Shown: positions 34,105 through 48,044 of the stretch, piece after piece
How positions within the stretch are numbered: the first letter of the stretch is position 1
Layout: each line of letters opens with the position of its first letter
From: Riptortus pedestris
Taxonomy: Eukaryota > Arthropoda > Insecta > Hemiptera > Alydidae
Direction: 5' to 3'
DNA length: 64,000 nt
NCBI GenBank assembly: GCA_019009955.1
Contig: CM032229.1
Location: 148,636,001-148,700,000 of the forward strand
The notes under the pieces: model-generated
Told to the model about the DNA's origin: nothing
The model's input: only the letters and a program-made list of their open reading frames with translations
Databases searched by the model: none
Program-made: the position numbers and the translations under genes

Positions 34105-34943
34105 TATATTTGTCTGTTACCGCTCTAGTGGTCGCAATTTTAGTTTGATCGATACCAAACTCGATATTTAGTCGTTTTATGTAAAAGAAAGATCAAATTC
34201 GGTAATGGTTGAAATCAGACCAGGGGGAGGGGAGGAATTTTGGAAATTCGAAATATCTCTGTTACTTTAAGTCGGAACGAAAACGTCTATAGAATAAATC
34301 TTATCGAAAATTAAATGTACTATAGATATTGTTATATACATTTATTCCCTATCTTGATTATTAACAGAGATATTTGCATTTTCCAGTTTTCAGCCTTCAG
34401 TAAACCTCCACTACTACTCGTGTTACGAAAACAATACTCTGTTAAACAATAAACCACATTATTCGAAGCATAAATACCAAATATTGTTTTCCAGAGACCT
34501 TTATTATACGAGATACATGCAAATATGTTCTTGTGACCCCCCCCGATTCAATCAAAATTCTGTAATTCTTCAATTCTTCAATTTTTGGACTACTAAAATT
34601 TGATTGATTGAGATAAAATTTATTCTGATTCATTATAAATTACAGTACAAGATATAGAACATAGTTTTCAATAAAATTAATGTGTTATATTCTGATATGT
34701 TTCAGTTATTGTTTTTCTTTCCGGTATCGGAAAGAAAAACAATAACTGAAAACCTTTCGCAGGCCTGTTTGTTTACATTTGAGATGCTTCCTGCAAGGAG
34801 GGGAAATATTTCATATTACCGTTTGTATTTATTCACCTAATATTCACGGTGGTGTTGTGTTAGCAGTATGTAGGTTTATTTATTATTAAGAGTCACGCGG
34901 GAAATCTGCTTAGTTTACGTAGCCCCTGCGTGACGGACTTTTA
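34105..34943 (+). mobile_element. HINE-A, long form, lacking the 5' block
   Basis: Starts at TTTGTCTGTTACCGCTCTAG, has a C-run at 34538 and the complete long-form 3' part to GCGTGACGGACTTTTAT. It contains a perfect 24-bp hairpin at 34700-34751. Confidence 0.9.
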
Positions 34944-34944
34944 T

Positions 34945-35700
34945 TTGCTTGCTGGGTGTGAGATAAGTTGGCAAATTGTCTAGCCACATCTGTCCCTCAT
35001 AAAATGACAATGCCCCTATCAATGCTATTTATCTTGGTTCTATCCCTTGCTACTTTCTCTGAGCCTTGACTCGTCTATTTAAAAAGCAAAGGTGACAGGT
35101 TGAATCATTGGTCCCAGCTCCAATAGAAAGTAATTTCCGCGCCATGACATTAGTGGGATCAATTTCTTCAAAAGCTGCAAATTCCTACTCGCCAATTCAG
35201 GCATTGCCAGGCAATTCAGTCAGGGTGGCTGCCGATTTTTTTCCACCTCACATACACTGGCGATCAACATATTACTTCTCTAGATTTTTAACCTTTCGCA
35301 TAATTCATATCAAATGTGCAATATTACGTGTTCGTCTTGCGTGTCCTATAGAAGGATTTTACATAATTTGTAAGTCTGTGACTGCAGCGATCTTCTCGCG
35401 TTTGTCTTCAAGTCAGCCTTTTTACGTATTTACTCTACATAGTAACCCTATGTGCCGGAATTTTATTTTCGGCACACCCCATGCATATTTGCATTATATG
35501 TGCATCTTCTCAAAACTTTATATACACATATTAAAAATGTAAATAAGAACATGAAAATTAATCTTAAACTAAAAAAAAAAAACATTAAATAAGAGCAATT
35601 AAGGAATACAATTAAAATAAACAATAAAAAGATACGTAATAGTAATATTATATTATCTTTTCATCTCTCATCTTAAGAATATTATAGGCTATTGTTTTTA
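34945..35700. other. intron 2, partly GC-balanced, nothing assigned
   Basis: 35040-35420 is less AT-rich, with CCAAT words at 35121 and 35194 and an initiator match TTCAGTC at 35216. The 144-codon frame 35108-35542 has no recognisable domain and is not called. Confidence 0.4.
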
Positions 35701-36260
35701 ATAAATTTGTTTTGAAAAAAAAATATCGGGACTGATAGGCCATGCAGGAATATGAGTCTTTAACTGTCTTTGTATGTCTTGAGCCAGTCTACATTCATAA
35801 ATCAGGTGGGTTTATGTCTGTCCAATGTAACTGTCGCATTTACATGTATTTGAGTCATTAAGTTTGAATCTGTATAAGAACGAGTTTATATTTCCGTGTC
35901 TAGTTAGTATTTGTGTTAGATAATATGTATGTTGGAATAGTGAGATATTGGTTTTTAAAACAGGGATGTATAATTTTAGATGTAATCCTTTGTCTGTTTG
36001 ATTCCACCGCTGTAAAGATTTTAAAACAGTTGGAGCAAATGCATTGTAAATTACCTCTTCGCTACTTTTAGAGGCACTTTTGTGCCTTGACCCATTTGAA
36101 GTAAATGAACGTCAGTCTGGTTTTTAATTGTGTTGTATTATGGCGTATTCGTTCTATATGTTCGTCGTGTTTTTTTATGTTATCTAGCAAAAGCATTTGA
36201 CTGTCTGTGTGTAGTAGAATGTAAGTGTTTGGTTGCAAGTCCATTTCATTTATCATACTT
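35700..36260 (-). pseudogene. R1-like non-LTR retrotransposon remnant
   Basis: Read in reverse, 36256-36068 gives ILLHTDSQMLLLDNIKK and FIYFKWVKAQ, the RNase H motifs. Further on come YYLTQILTRHGNINSYLYRF and a C-x-C..THLIYEC pattern, the C-terminal zinc knuckle region of R1/I-type ORF2. At least one stop (after SYIGQT) and lost upstream domains make it dead. Family knowledge gives the motif assignment; the clade is less certain than the non-LTR call. Confidence 0.7.
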
Positions 36261-36319
36261 TAGATTCTTAGCCTTTATGTGTGCTTTAATATTTCTATCA
36301 TATTTGCCAAAGTGAAATA

Positions 36320-38190
<1,871 letters not shown>

Positions 38191-38681
38191 GAGGGGAAGA
38201 GAGATTTATATACAACGTGTGCACTTTAAGAGAAATCAACTAATTGTCGTTAAGTAATGTAATTGACTTATGTTACACAATTGTAACAAACAATATTAAT
38301 TACGCCATATTACTACAAATTTTTATAACAAAATATCCATGAACATAAAAATCATAAAATCAAATAAAAAAAAACAATTAAAATAATACAATACAAATAT
38401 TGTATTCATTATTGAAGAACCTGTCAATGCGTTTTTTAATGTTATATTTCCGTCGTTTATATTCAGCGTGTAAGTGATGACTCTTATTACCATGGTTGAC
38501 TGCCACGAATGAGGTCACAAGGTGGAAGGCACGTATGCTCTGTTGTAAACATGTAATATTCATGATGTTTTAGGTTTGGATTTTGTGATAATATCTGCTT
38601 TCTAACTCGAATTTTCAACACAGGTTCAAGAATGATTAATTTTATTAGATTAAAAACACAAACTAGCACCATGCGCCTAAG

Positions 38682-39532
38682 TTCCTTATGAGAAATCAGC
38701 TATTGAGGTCCTACTGATGACGCGTTTTTGAAACTTTCTCTGAAATGCCCATCGATCCTACTAATAAGACGACGAAAACGAGGTCCGTTCAAAATTTTAT
38801 ATATATATAATTGTATATTAACACTCTACCGGTCGCAATTTATGTTTGATCGTTACCAAACTCGTTCCTCGTTCGGATCGAAAAATTTTATTGAACCAGA
38901 CATATTGGTAATTAAATTTACTATAAATATTGTTATATACATTTTTTTCTATCTTGAACATTAACCGATATATTTGCATTTTTCAGTTTTTAGCCTTCAG
39001 CAAACCCCCACTCCTACTCATGTCATATTTATATTAAGCAGTTATATCATGACCCACTTCATTACAAGGTTAAATACCAAATATTGTTTTCATTGAAGTT
39101 CTTCTTTGTGAGATATATGCAAATATCTTCATTTTACCCCCTCCCTCCAATCCTTTTGTTCTTCGACTACTAAAATGTGAGTGATTGAAATAAAAATTAT
39201 TCTGATTCATTATAAATTACAGTACTAGATGTAGTAAATAGTTTTCAATAAAATTAATATGTTACATTCGTGTATATTTTAGTAATTATTTTATTTCCTG
39301 TAAAGAATATTTTTATCTAGCTGTTCAGCTCTGAGCGGTTGGCAGACCTGTTTATTTACAATTCAGAAGCCGTTTCAGTTGGGAATTTATTTTAATTAAC
39401 TGAAAGATTTCTCATTACCGTTTGTATTTAATCAAGGTGGTGTTGTGTTACCAGTATGAAGATTTCTCTATTGTAAAACTTCACAAGGGAAATCTGCTTA
39501 GTTTACACAGCCCCTGCGTGATGGACTTTTTA
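38682..39532 (+). mobile_element. HINE-A, long form, nearly full
   Basis: TTATGAGAAATCAGCTATTG start, a short TA tract at 38801-38809, CTCTACCGGTCGC, a C-rich run at 39140, the long 3' part and GGGAAATCTGCTTAGTTTAC to GTGATGGACTTTTT. A small deletion after CCAAACTCG removes part of the central block. Confidence 0.9.
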
Positions 39533-39998
39533 AACTATTTATTGCTGTTCTGAGTTAGGATCCTCTGGTTCCGGGCTCAATGTGCTCTTCTCTCATCTCA
39601 TCCAGGCACCTCTCCCTGGGCCTTACTCTACCCCCCCCCCCCACCCTTCACCCTAAATGTTGTAACATGCCATGTTTTTTTGAGCATGATGTTGAGCTCT
39701 ATTCTCTTAATAGAAGGGTTGATATGGGTCTCGCCTTACAAGTGAATCAGTTTGTGTTGCTTCGGATTGTCAATCTGTGCTGCCCTCCCACGGTTTTCTT
39801 TTTCTCTGCACTTCCCATCTGTACTATAAAATAATGAAAATGGCCGCTGTTGGAGCTATCTTTAAGCGATGTGGTTGTAGGTCACTAAGGCCAAAATATA
39901 ACTATTTCCGCTTGCCAACTAGAATCAGGACTGTAGGGTTCTACAGTCTGATTTCGTTCATGCACTATCACCGACTCTCCTTCCCGAAAGAGCGTTTT

Positions 39999-40622
39999 AG
40001 CAGATTTCCCTTAAGGGAAATCAGCTTTTGAGGTCGTACTCATGACGCGATTTTCGAAAAATTTCTTCAAATGTCCATCGATCCTACCCAGGAGATGACG
40101 AAAATGAGGTCCGTTCAAAATTATATATATATATATATGTATGTATATATATATATATATATATATATAGATATATTTGTCTTTTAACGCTCTAGCGGTC
40201 GCAATTTTCATTTGATCGTTACCAAATTCGATATTTAAACGTTTTATGCAAAAATAAAGATCAAGTTCGTTAATGGCTGAAATCGGACCAGTGGGAGGGG
40301 GGGGTTTAGAGGGGGACTTTCGAAGATTCTAAATATCTCCGTTACCATACGTCGGATCAAAAAAATGTATAGAACCAATCTTATTGTAAATTAAATTTAC
40401 TATAAATATTGTTCTATACATTTATTCTCTATCTTAAATATTAACCGAGATATTTGCATTTTTATTAAATTTGTGCCGGTAACGTAGGACGGAGTTTCCC
40501 GCCAAAAGCTAGTTCGGCCCTTTGCTGTAACTGTTCGGCTCTCGTATGGAGATTTCTCTATTGTATAACTTCACGTGGGAAATCTGCTTAGTTTACGCAG
40601 CCCCTGCGTGGCGGACTTTTTT
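39999..40622 (+). mobile_element. HINE-A, short form, complete reference copy
   Basis: Best example of the short form. The tip AGCAGATTTCCC-TTAA-GGGAAATCAGCT is followed by the 5' block to GGTCCGTTCAAAA, (TA)n at 40121-40176, GCTCTAGCGGTCGC, a G-run at 40300, AAATATCTCCGTTA at 40331 with its partner TTAACCGAGATATTT at 40441, GGGAAATCTGCT at 40577 and the ACGCAG/CTGCG hairpin before GCGGACTTTT. Twelve-base subterminal inverted repeats, a central microsatellite and a 3' hairpin support a non-autonomous Helentron. No protein is encoded. Confidence 0.85.
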
Positions 40623-40624
40623 TA

Positions 40625-41280
40625 TTATATTTTGAGCATTTCTTTTCAGATCTTGTACAACATTCAGTTCACTTTGACAAAGGTAATAAATTGCGCCGAA
40701 ACGTCGATAAGCTGAAACAGTTTTATTTAAAACTTAGTGACCGACAACCACATCACATAAGGATATAAAGAAACGTAGCATTAATACTAATTAATTGTCT
40801 TTAGCAATCATATACTTACACAACATTTTATAAACTATTATTATTTATGACACACCTGCAAACACATAAACATACAGCAAATAGAATGCGTTCTCTGGCA
40901 GAATCAAGATGAAGAGGTAACTTAGTCCCGAGCTTTAGGTTTTACCATGCAACCCATGACGAATAATAATAACGGAAATTCCGTAAAACAGGAAAAGAAG
41001 TCAATCCTTTTCACCTCTTTATGTCTGTCTATTGAGTGGAAAAATAGGAAAATCGCTGTGGATAAAGGCAGACTAGGAGGCAGTAGTAAGTGAAATCCTG
41101 GGGAAAGTTAAGTGAGGTCGTGTCTTTCTGGGAACCCAATATACCTCTATGCAAATGAAACTGAATAATTTGTTTACGGTTCTCTTCAGTGTTTATAGCG
41201 AAAGGTTATCTCATGAAAAAGAACCTGGAACGCGAAGAGAGCCAAGTTCCAATCCCAGCTTAAACATTCACTAATATGAA
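40625..41280. other. spacer between inverted HINE-A copies
   Basis: Contains GCGCCGAAACGTCG at 40692, a motif common at the ends of hammerhead-bearing retroelements, but without a full core. Nothing else recognised. Confidence 0.45.
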
Positions 41281-41707
41281 AAAAAAAGTCCGCCACGCAG
41301 GCGTAAATTAAGCAGATTTCCCACGTGAAGTTAAACAATAGAGAAATCTCTATACCAGAGCCGAACAGTTACGGCAAAGGGCCTAACTAGCTTTTGGCGG
41401 GAAACTACATTCGCTCTCATTTCATAAAAATGCAAATATCTCGGTTAATATTCAAGATAGAGAATAAATGTATATTACATTATTTATAGTAAATTTAATT
41501 TGCAATAAGATTGGTCCTATACAATTGTTCGATCTGATACATAATAACGGAGGTATTTTGAATCTTCGAAAATCCCCCCTCTAAACCCCCCCCCCCTCTA
41601 GTCCGATTTAAGCCATTAACGAACTTGATCAGTCTTTTTACATAAAACGGTTAAAAATCGAGTTTCGTAAGGATCAAACAAAAATTGCGACCGCTAGAGC
41701 GTTAACA

Positions 41708-41779
<72 letters not shown>

Positions 41780-41901
41780 GAACGGACCTCATTTTTGTCA
41801 TCTCCTGGGTAGGATCGATAGACATTTGAAGAAATGTTTCGAATATCGCGTCATGAGTACGACCTCAATAGCAGATTTCCCCTAAGGGAAATCTGCTAAA
41901 A
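41281..41901 (-). mobile_element. HINE-A, short form, complete, reverse
   Basis: Mirror of 39999-40622. GTCCGCCACGCAGG and AGCAGATTTCCCACGTG are at the left; (TA)n at 41711-41774; GCAGATTTCCC-CTAA-GGGAAATCTGC at the right tip. It shares the short-form-specific CCTAACTAGCTTTTGGCGGG. Confidence 0.9.
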
Positions 41902-42061
41902 AGTTCGTACATAGGGGTTTCGCAAACTGAGGTAATTTACTGTGTTGGAATGACACTAGAAAACGTCATACGAAATTCCTTTTCTATTTTCGAAAACTAT
42001 GAAAACAACTTGAAATGTACGCAAGACATGAGAGAGAGATGATTGTTAATGCTATAAGTGT

Positions 42062-42290
42062 CACAAATTAGCCATGCGAGTTAAGGCGTTGGTCTTAATA
42101 TGGTATGGTAAACCTAGAGTGGCAAGTTCGATTCTTGCCTTTGGTAAAAGGAATTTATTTAGTGACGAATTCATTAAATATAATCCTTAGTCCCAACCTG
42201 GGTCGAAATGGGTGGTAACGTCTAGATTCGACCCGTCCGAATTAGCCGTAGTAGCAAAAGTTGGACGTTAATAATAATAATTATAATAGA
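42062..42290 (+). mobile_element. SINE-A, complete reference copy
   Basis: The tRNA-like head has A box TTAGCCATGCGAGTTAAGG, an anticodon-side segment GCGTTGGTCTTAA, a long variable arm and B box CAAGTTCGATTCTTGCC, which suggests a class II tRNA such as Leu. The body has AGTGACGAATTCATTAA, TCCCAACCTGGG and CCCGTCCGAATTAGCC, and the tail is an AAT repeat. Length about 229. RNA polymerase III promoter boxes are intact or nearly so. Confidence 0.85.
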
Positions 42291-42364
42291 CTATGACTCG
42301 AATTGGACAACCAAAATTAACCCTGGAAACTAAAAGAGTAATAAAAATATTACAATAAATATTA

Positions 42365-42568
42365 AATGTCATTTATTAACGCCCACTTTATGCTAATTGG
42401 CTCTTCACGGGTCAACGCCCTCTTCTAGCCTGGGTAAGACTAAGGACTTTGTTTATCGAGTTTATATTAATGATATTCCCATATTTCAGTAGGAAATTGA
42501 ACCCACGACTTTCGGTTTACGAAGAGTATTAAGACCTACGCCTTTTACTCACATGGCTAACCTGCATT
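42365..42568 (-). mobile_element. SINE-A, complete, reverse
   Basis: TTATTAACGCCCACTTTATGC tail side, TTCTAGCCTGGG, GGAAATTGAACCCACGAC (B box in reverse) and CATGGCTAACC (A box in reverse). Confidence 0.85.
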
Positions 42569-42778
42569 GAACGAGTGTCAACTATTAGTCGACGAAGACA
42601 GTTCGTTGTCACCCGAACCAGCGATCAGGTGGAATAAGTGAATAGACAATATCTTACCAAGTAGCTTTCGAAAGTTGAAAGGAGGAGAAACCCATATTTT
42701 TCATACACCATAGTGATCTGGGTAGAAGTAAGAACAACACAATGAATCCGGCTTTATAGAACTATTTCAGCATTATTG

Positions 42779-42992
42779 GTTATTAACGTCCACTTTTTGC
42801 AACTAAGGCAAATTGGGACGGGTTCTATACAGGTTACCATCCTTTTCTAGCCAGGACGGAACTAAGGATTTTACTTAATGAATTCCGTCACTAAATAAAT
42901 TCCTGTTGCCCAGGGGGGAATCGAACAACGCCACTCTAGGTTTACCATGCGAGATTAAGGACAACGCTTTAACTTACATGGCTAGCCTGTGC
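42779..42992 (-). mobile_element. SINE-A, complete, reverse
   Basis: TTATTAACGTCCACTTTTTGC, GGGACGGGTTCTATACAGG, GGGGAATCGAACAACGCC (B box in reverse) and CATGGCTAGCC. Third SINE-A within 930 bases. Confidence 0.9.
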
Positions 42993-43379
42993 CCCTCTAC
43001 TGCATTATTGGTTTGCCTAGTGATTGTTTCACGGTTTCTAGGCTACCAGTAAATACCACATCCATTTTATTTTGTACTCGATACTATACGAGTTCTGCAA
43101 CATTTGATAAAATAAGTCAGTCATACGTGTACTCATTATTATTTCGAGCCAGAATTGATGTATTAATAAATAAATTTATGGTTAATTGGTTTGTTCTACT
43201 AACACCTCAACACCAAGAACGCTAAAGAAGGTGATTTTTAGTTTAATATGTATGACGTGGGAGTCATAAGAATGTCTTCCACGCTTATGTCGCTCCAGTG
43301 AACTATTAATCATCACAATTATACTTTTAAATACCTTTGCGCCGCGAATCCCCTTCCCAATTTGTAATAAGGGCTTTGT

Positions 43380-43520
43380 TGGAATACTAAGTCCTTTAAC
43401 CGGGAGTAGAAGACTACATTCGTTCGTTCGTTTAGCGTGCTTCGATGGTGGACTCAGTTCCTCGGAACCCACTTAGCATAGTTAGGAAATTGAGGAGCTA
43501 CATAAAGGTAGAACAGAAAA
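43380..43520 (+). mobile_element. SINE-B fragment
   Basis: CGGAACCCACTTAGCATAG and TTAGGAAATTGAGGAGCTAC match the SINE-B body at 14.95 kb. The tRNA head is not recognisable. Confidence 0.5.
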
Positions 43521-43837
43521 TCTTTGATATGAAATGTCATGACTAGATTGCAGGAAGTGAGTCAACCTTATTTCTTGACCTTCCACCAAAGCTCTGTGGG
43601 CGACCCTTGGTACATAATGGTGCATTTAGGGGTGGTTTTCACAATGTTTACATTTTCTTTTACAACTTTCAACAATTCAGAATTTAGAAGGAACTTCTCT
43701 CATAGCAACACCTTTAAAATTCCTATGAATGAAACATTAATTATCTCCGTTATAATGAGTTTGATTAGGGGGGGGGGGGGTGCGATTATATAATCTCAAT
43801 ATTTAGAAAATTTAATTTACTAATCTTTATCTAAATC

Positions 43838-44010
43838 TTTTTCTAAACGTTTTTTTCTCTATCCTGAATATTAACTGAGACATTTGCATTTGTTAGTTTT
43901 CAACCTTCAGTAAACCCCTCACACTTCATACTTATCATATTAACAATAACCTAATAGATCACGAAACGTTTTAGTCGAAGCTTAAATACCAAATATTGTT
44001 TTCATTGAAC
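43838..44010 (+). mobile_element. HINE-A central fragment
   Basis: ATATTAACTGAGACATTTGC, CAACCTTCAGTAAACCCC and AAATACCAAATATTG in the normal order; no termini. Confidence 0.75.
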
Positions 44011-44011
44011 T

Positions 44012-45015
44012 TGTGGCTTGGCCCCGAGAATTTTAAGGGAAATTATAAAATCAAAAATATGATTTTGACTGCACGTATAATAATAATTACAGAACGCATT
44101 TTGGTGGTAATTTTAAGACAAAAAAAAATGTCCCTCCTCTTATATTCTGTTACTTTAGTAGAAACGATTTACAATAAATTTCTGTTTCATTAATGAATCT
44201 ATTGATCAATTTTGAGAATATTCATGTATACTAGTTGGATTATCTGTTCTGATTCCATTTTATTTTTATTGTTTAACTGCTCCCCATATACTTCTAGCTA
44301 GAAATGTTCTAAATATGTCTATATTACTTTAGGTATTTGAGATGTGGGTGTGTGTTTGTGGGTTTATAATACTCGCGTGGACTTCTTATATAAGTATATC
44401 TTCTTTTAACAAACCATTGTTTACTTGTTGGTTTTAAGAGCGAGCCATTCAAATTATAATCTCTCCAACTTGCGCGGAATTGTTAAATTTTTAAAAGTTT
44501 TATAATAGGAAATGTACTCAATTAACATGAGAAATATAATTAACTAATTCTAATAAGCAGCAGTTACGAACTGCTCATCCCTTTACACCTGTCAAAAAGA
44601 ACCTTACTCCCTGAGATTTCCCGAGGCAGGTTATTTCAGTTCCCTAAATTTAAACAAAATATTTGCATGCCTTACTTTAAAATCTATTATTTCGTTTGAA
44701 AATGAAATGTTATGCAAAATATTGATAACTTATTTAAGTTCGGTTTTCAAAATATTTACGTAGTTCTTTTTTCTAATCTTTGCGAAATTTTCTGAACATT
44801 TTTAGATGTCCTTTAAGTACATTAGTTGTTTGGCTAATATTAATTCTAATAATTATATGATTATTTACACTCTTGCAGTCTATGCTAAAGATTATGAGTA
44901 GTTTCTATCATCTACTCATTCTCAATCGTCTTAATTGTACTCGGATTGATTAAAAAGGCTGATATTGTATTGATATACAATAAAACTATAATAGTTTAGT
45001 GTAAAACCACTCGAG
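44012..45015. other. intron 2, nothing recognised
   Basis: No frame above 65 codons, no repeat. Confidence 0.45.
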
Positions 45016-45016
45016 A

Positions 45017-45300
45017 AGTTAGGGTATACTGAAGACAAAAGTACTAATAACTCCCTTAATATTCAAGCTAGCGAAAAATCTGCAATTGTAGGGCATTATA
45101 TTATTAACCAAACTAGACGTATAACATTTGATCTGACTAATGATAACCTAACTATTTGAGATATAAGATCTACCCCCCCCCCTCCAAGTTTCTAACAAAT
45201 TACATCATGTACGTGTACGACACGTTTCAATATCGAGTTCGGGACCGATCAAACCAAAATTTGGCCCCTTTAGCGTTATCAGACAAATGGAAATTTAAGG
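45017..45300 (-). mobile_element. HINE-A, old central fragment, reverse
   Basis: GTATACTGAAGACAAAAG, CTCCCTTAATATTCAAG, a C-run at 45172, ATATCGAGTTCGGGACCGATC and TTATCAGACAAAT follow the reverse order of HINE-A blocks with high divergence. A 9-bp hairpin TTCCCTTCC/GGAAGGGAA lies after it at 45339. Confidence 0.6.
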
Positions 45301-45684
45301 TACATATTTTCAAAATCATCAGTACAATCCAACTGGTTTCCCTTCCTGGGGGGAAGGGAATAATTTCCCCCTGGGGTGGGCTTCCGGGAAAAATCAGCGT
45401 ACAATGTTTAAATAGCCAGGTATGAATTTAAATTTTCGGCTTTTGTTTAAATTAATCCTACTAATATAATGGCATAGAAGTTGCATTCTAAAATGGGCTG
45501 GGTGCCATATTTCATCCAGTCATATCTATTTCATAAATGGATTGAAAAGCTCAGAGAAAGTAACAGGAGATTAAAACAAGATAAATATCTTTGAAAGGGA
45601 GAATGTAATTTTATCACAGATAGGAATAATAAGAGTATATATATATTTATTTCAACACCCCTCACTTTACTATATAGTCTGTGT

Positions 45685-45760
45685 ACATTTCAAGAACTTT
45701 TGGGTCATGATAAGTACGACGTCAATAGTTGATTTTGCTTAAGAGAAATAAAGAAATCTG
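45685..45760 (-). mobile_element. HINE-A 5' tip fragment, reverse
   Basis: TTTCAAGAACTTTTGGGTC, ATAAGTACGACGTCAATAG and TTGATTTTGCTTAAGAG resemble the reverse 5' block and worn palindrome. Confidence 0.5.
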
Positions 45761-46145
45761 TAAACAGACATTAAAACTTTTCTTGATTTATTTACATTAC
45801 TGAGTATGCAAGGCGGAACAGGAGTACACGCTAAGCTGCCAAGGTTACAGTGATAACCGTTATTTCACAGGCTGCTAGTTCGACAGCATGTGACGTGGAG
45901 AGCTTTGCACCCTCCTGCGACAGCTATATATGTTTACAGCTTTCCATAATGTTTGTTTACATTGTTTCAAACTCGTGAATCACGCAAAACTTATAATCAG
46001 TCATCTGTTATGTGAGTAATATTCATCATCAATCAGGTAATTTATTTAAAAGAGCATTTCGACTTTGTACATCTTCCAATCAATGGAAAAATGTAATTGA
46101 ACGTGTCATGAAATATTGCAATCTATGATTTTTTATCGTAAATTT

Positions 46146-46626
46146 AAAAAAGTCCGTCACGCAGGGGCTGGGTTAACTAAACAGAATTCCCACGTGAGCC
46201 ACGTATTTCTATTTATTTCAAAACTTAAATGTTCAATGAGAGCAACATTTGTTATTTAAGCTTCAAATAAAGTGCTCCATAACATAATAGAATATTGTTA
46301 ATGTGAGTTGAGTAGGAGTGGGGCTTTACTGACGTAAACTAAAAAATGCAAATATTTCAGTTAATAATCAAGGTAGTGAAAAAATGTACAGGACAACATT
46401 TATAGAACATGAAATTTGCAACAAGATTGGTTCTATACAATTTTTCAATCGGACTCATAATAACGGAGATATTAAGCATTCTCGAAATTCTCCTCCTCTA
46501 ACCCCTTCACCTTATCCGATTTCAGCCGTTAACGAACTTGATCTTTCTTTTGTATAAAACGATTTTATATCAAGTAAGGTAACGATAAGACAAAAATTGC
46601 GACCACTAGCGCGGTAACAGACAAAT

Positions 46627-46692
<66 letters not shown>

Positions 46693-46790
46693 AGTTTTGA
46701 ACGGACCTCATTTCGTCATCTCCTGGGTAGGATCGATGGACCATGAGTACGACCTAAATAGTTGATTTCCCTTACGGGAAATCTGCTAAC
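46146..46790 (-). mobile_element. HINE-A, complete, reverse
   Basis: AAAAAGTCCGTCACGCAGGG with hairpin, GAATTCCCACGTG, central blocks, GACCACTAGCGCGGTAAC, (TA)n at 46628-46680, then the 5' block with a deletion and TTGATTTCCC-TTAC-GGGAAATCTGCT. Confidence 0.9.
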
Positions 46791-46794
46791 ATAC

Positions 46795-48040
46795 TAAAAT
46801 TAATATCTAGATGAAATTTAATTGAATAAGAATATGCAGATCTTGAAAAACACCAGGGCGTGTTTTGTTTAGTTAGTTTTTAAGGAGAGAGAGAATCACA
46901 TTATTGTACAAAGTTATATGCAGTTTGTGGGGCTGCTCAATTACATTGAGATGCTGAAGCACACAGCAACTGAAATCAATCCCTAGGACAATACTACTAC
47001 TAAGTAAAACAATACATATTGTATCTAATCAGATAAATAACTAAAATATTTTAACACGGTCAGCAACCTAAAAGGTGTATGCCACTAAATATAAATTAAA
47101 AACTCTATTATTAGAATAACATGATCCGTCGATCTATCTATAAGATCACAGTAACTTATTATTTTTGAAATATATTGTCTAGATGATTATATACTAGGCC
47201 TACTAAATATCTTTGCAAATGGAAGCGCATATTTTCAGGAGACAGACTGAAGATGAATGGTTAAATTAAGACGGAATGAAGTGAATACATTCAGCGTGAA
47301 ATCCGAATATATAACGCCTGAATACTCACACATACACAGTGACATAAAAGTAACTCAAAAAATAAAATGTTTCCGGCATTTTTGAATAAAATAGCCATTG
47401 TCGAGTGAGTGGTCATTGGGTAGATGATACGAAGTTATCAAGAGGTTCCTTATGCAACTCTTGTGATTTACCATTAAGGAAAATCCCAAATGAAGTCATG
47501 AAGTAAGCGATTATCTTTGGTTAGTTCAAATAATGATACGGAACCACAATTTGATCCTGAGGATGAAGCTAGTGGTGACGTATAATGAGTTTAAATTATG
47601 TAATATGTATGATTTACTAGAGGAAGAGGAATCTATTACCAAGCCATGGTACAAAGTGATAAGTTATTTTTTATGAACCATTACAAATAAATTGCATTTC
47701 TAAGAATTCATAACTCATGATTTGAGTATATCACGCCCAGGAAGCTATAAGTTGACTCTGGTTACGAAACAATGATTACAAAATTATAAAAATTCTATAG
47801 ATACAGGTGCTACTAACCAGAAGGTAAGAGCGGGTTGGGAACGTAAATTTTGTGATACATTGAATGGTGAATGAAATGGCAATTTTTTAAATAAAAGTAT
47901 AACAAACTTTTTGCGCTTTCATTGCACTGTGCAATGGGTCCCTTCAACCAGTGACAAAATATTGTAAACCCTGTACACAAATGTTAGCACGGCGGTCATG
48001 ACAATTGGTGCTGCAAAAACATGTTACTGTTTAATGCTAA
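46795..48040. other. intron 2, nothing recognised
   Basis: AT-rich, no frame above 60 codons, no repeat. Confidence 0.45.
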
Positions 48041-48044
48041 GAGT

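Noticed and set aside
35108..35542. 144-codon frame
   Set aside because: Starts at a non-ATG codon, has no domain pattern and no neighbouring exon; probably chance.
39834..40000. MAAVGAIFKRCGCRSLRP, like the start of actinobacterial integrases, after a TATAAAA
   Set aside because: The similarity is about 12 residues, then lost, and the frame runs into a HINE-A tip; chance is likelier.
40688..40740. GCCGAAACGTCG, reminiscent of hammerhead-bearing retroelement ends
   Set aside because: The expected CUGANGA box reads UUGACAA and no stem II pairs properly.
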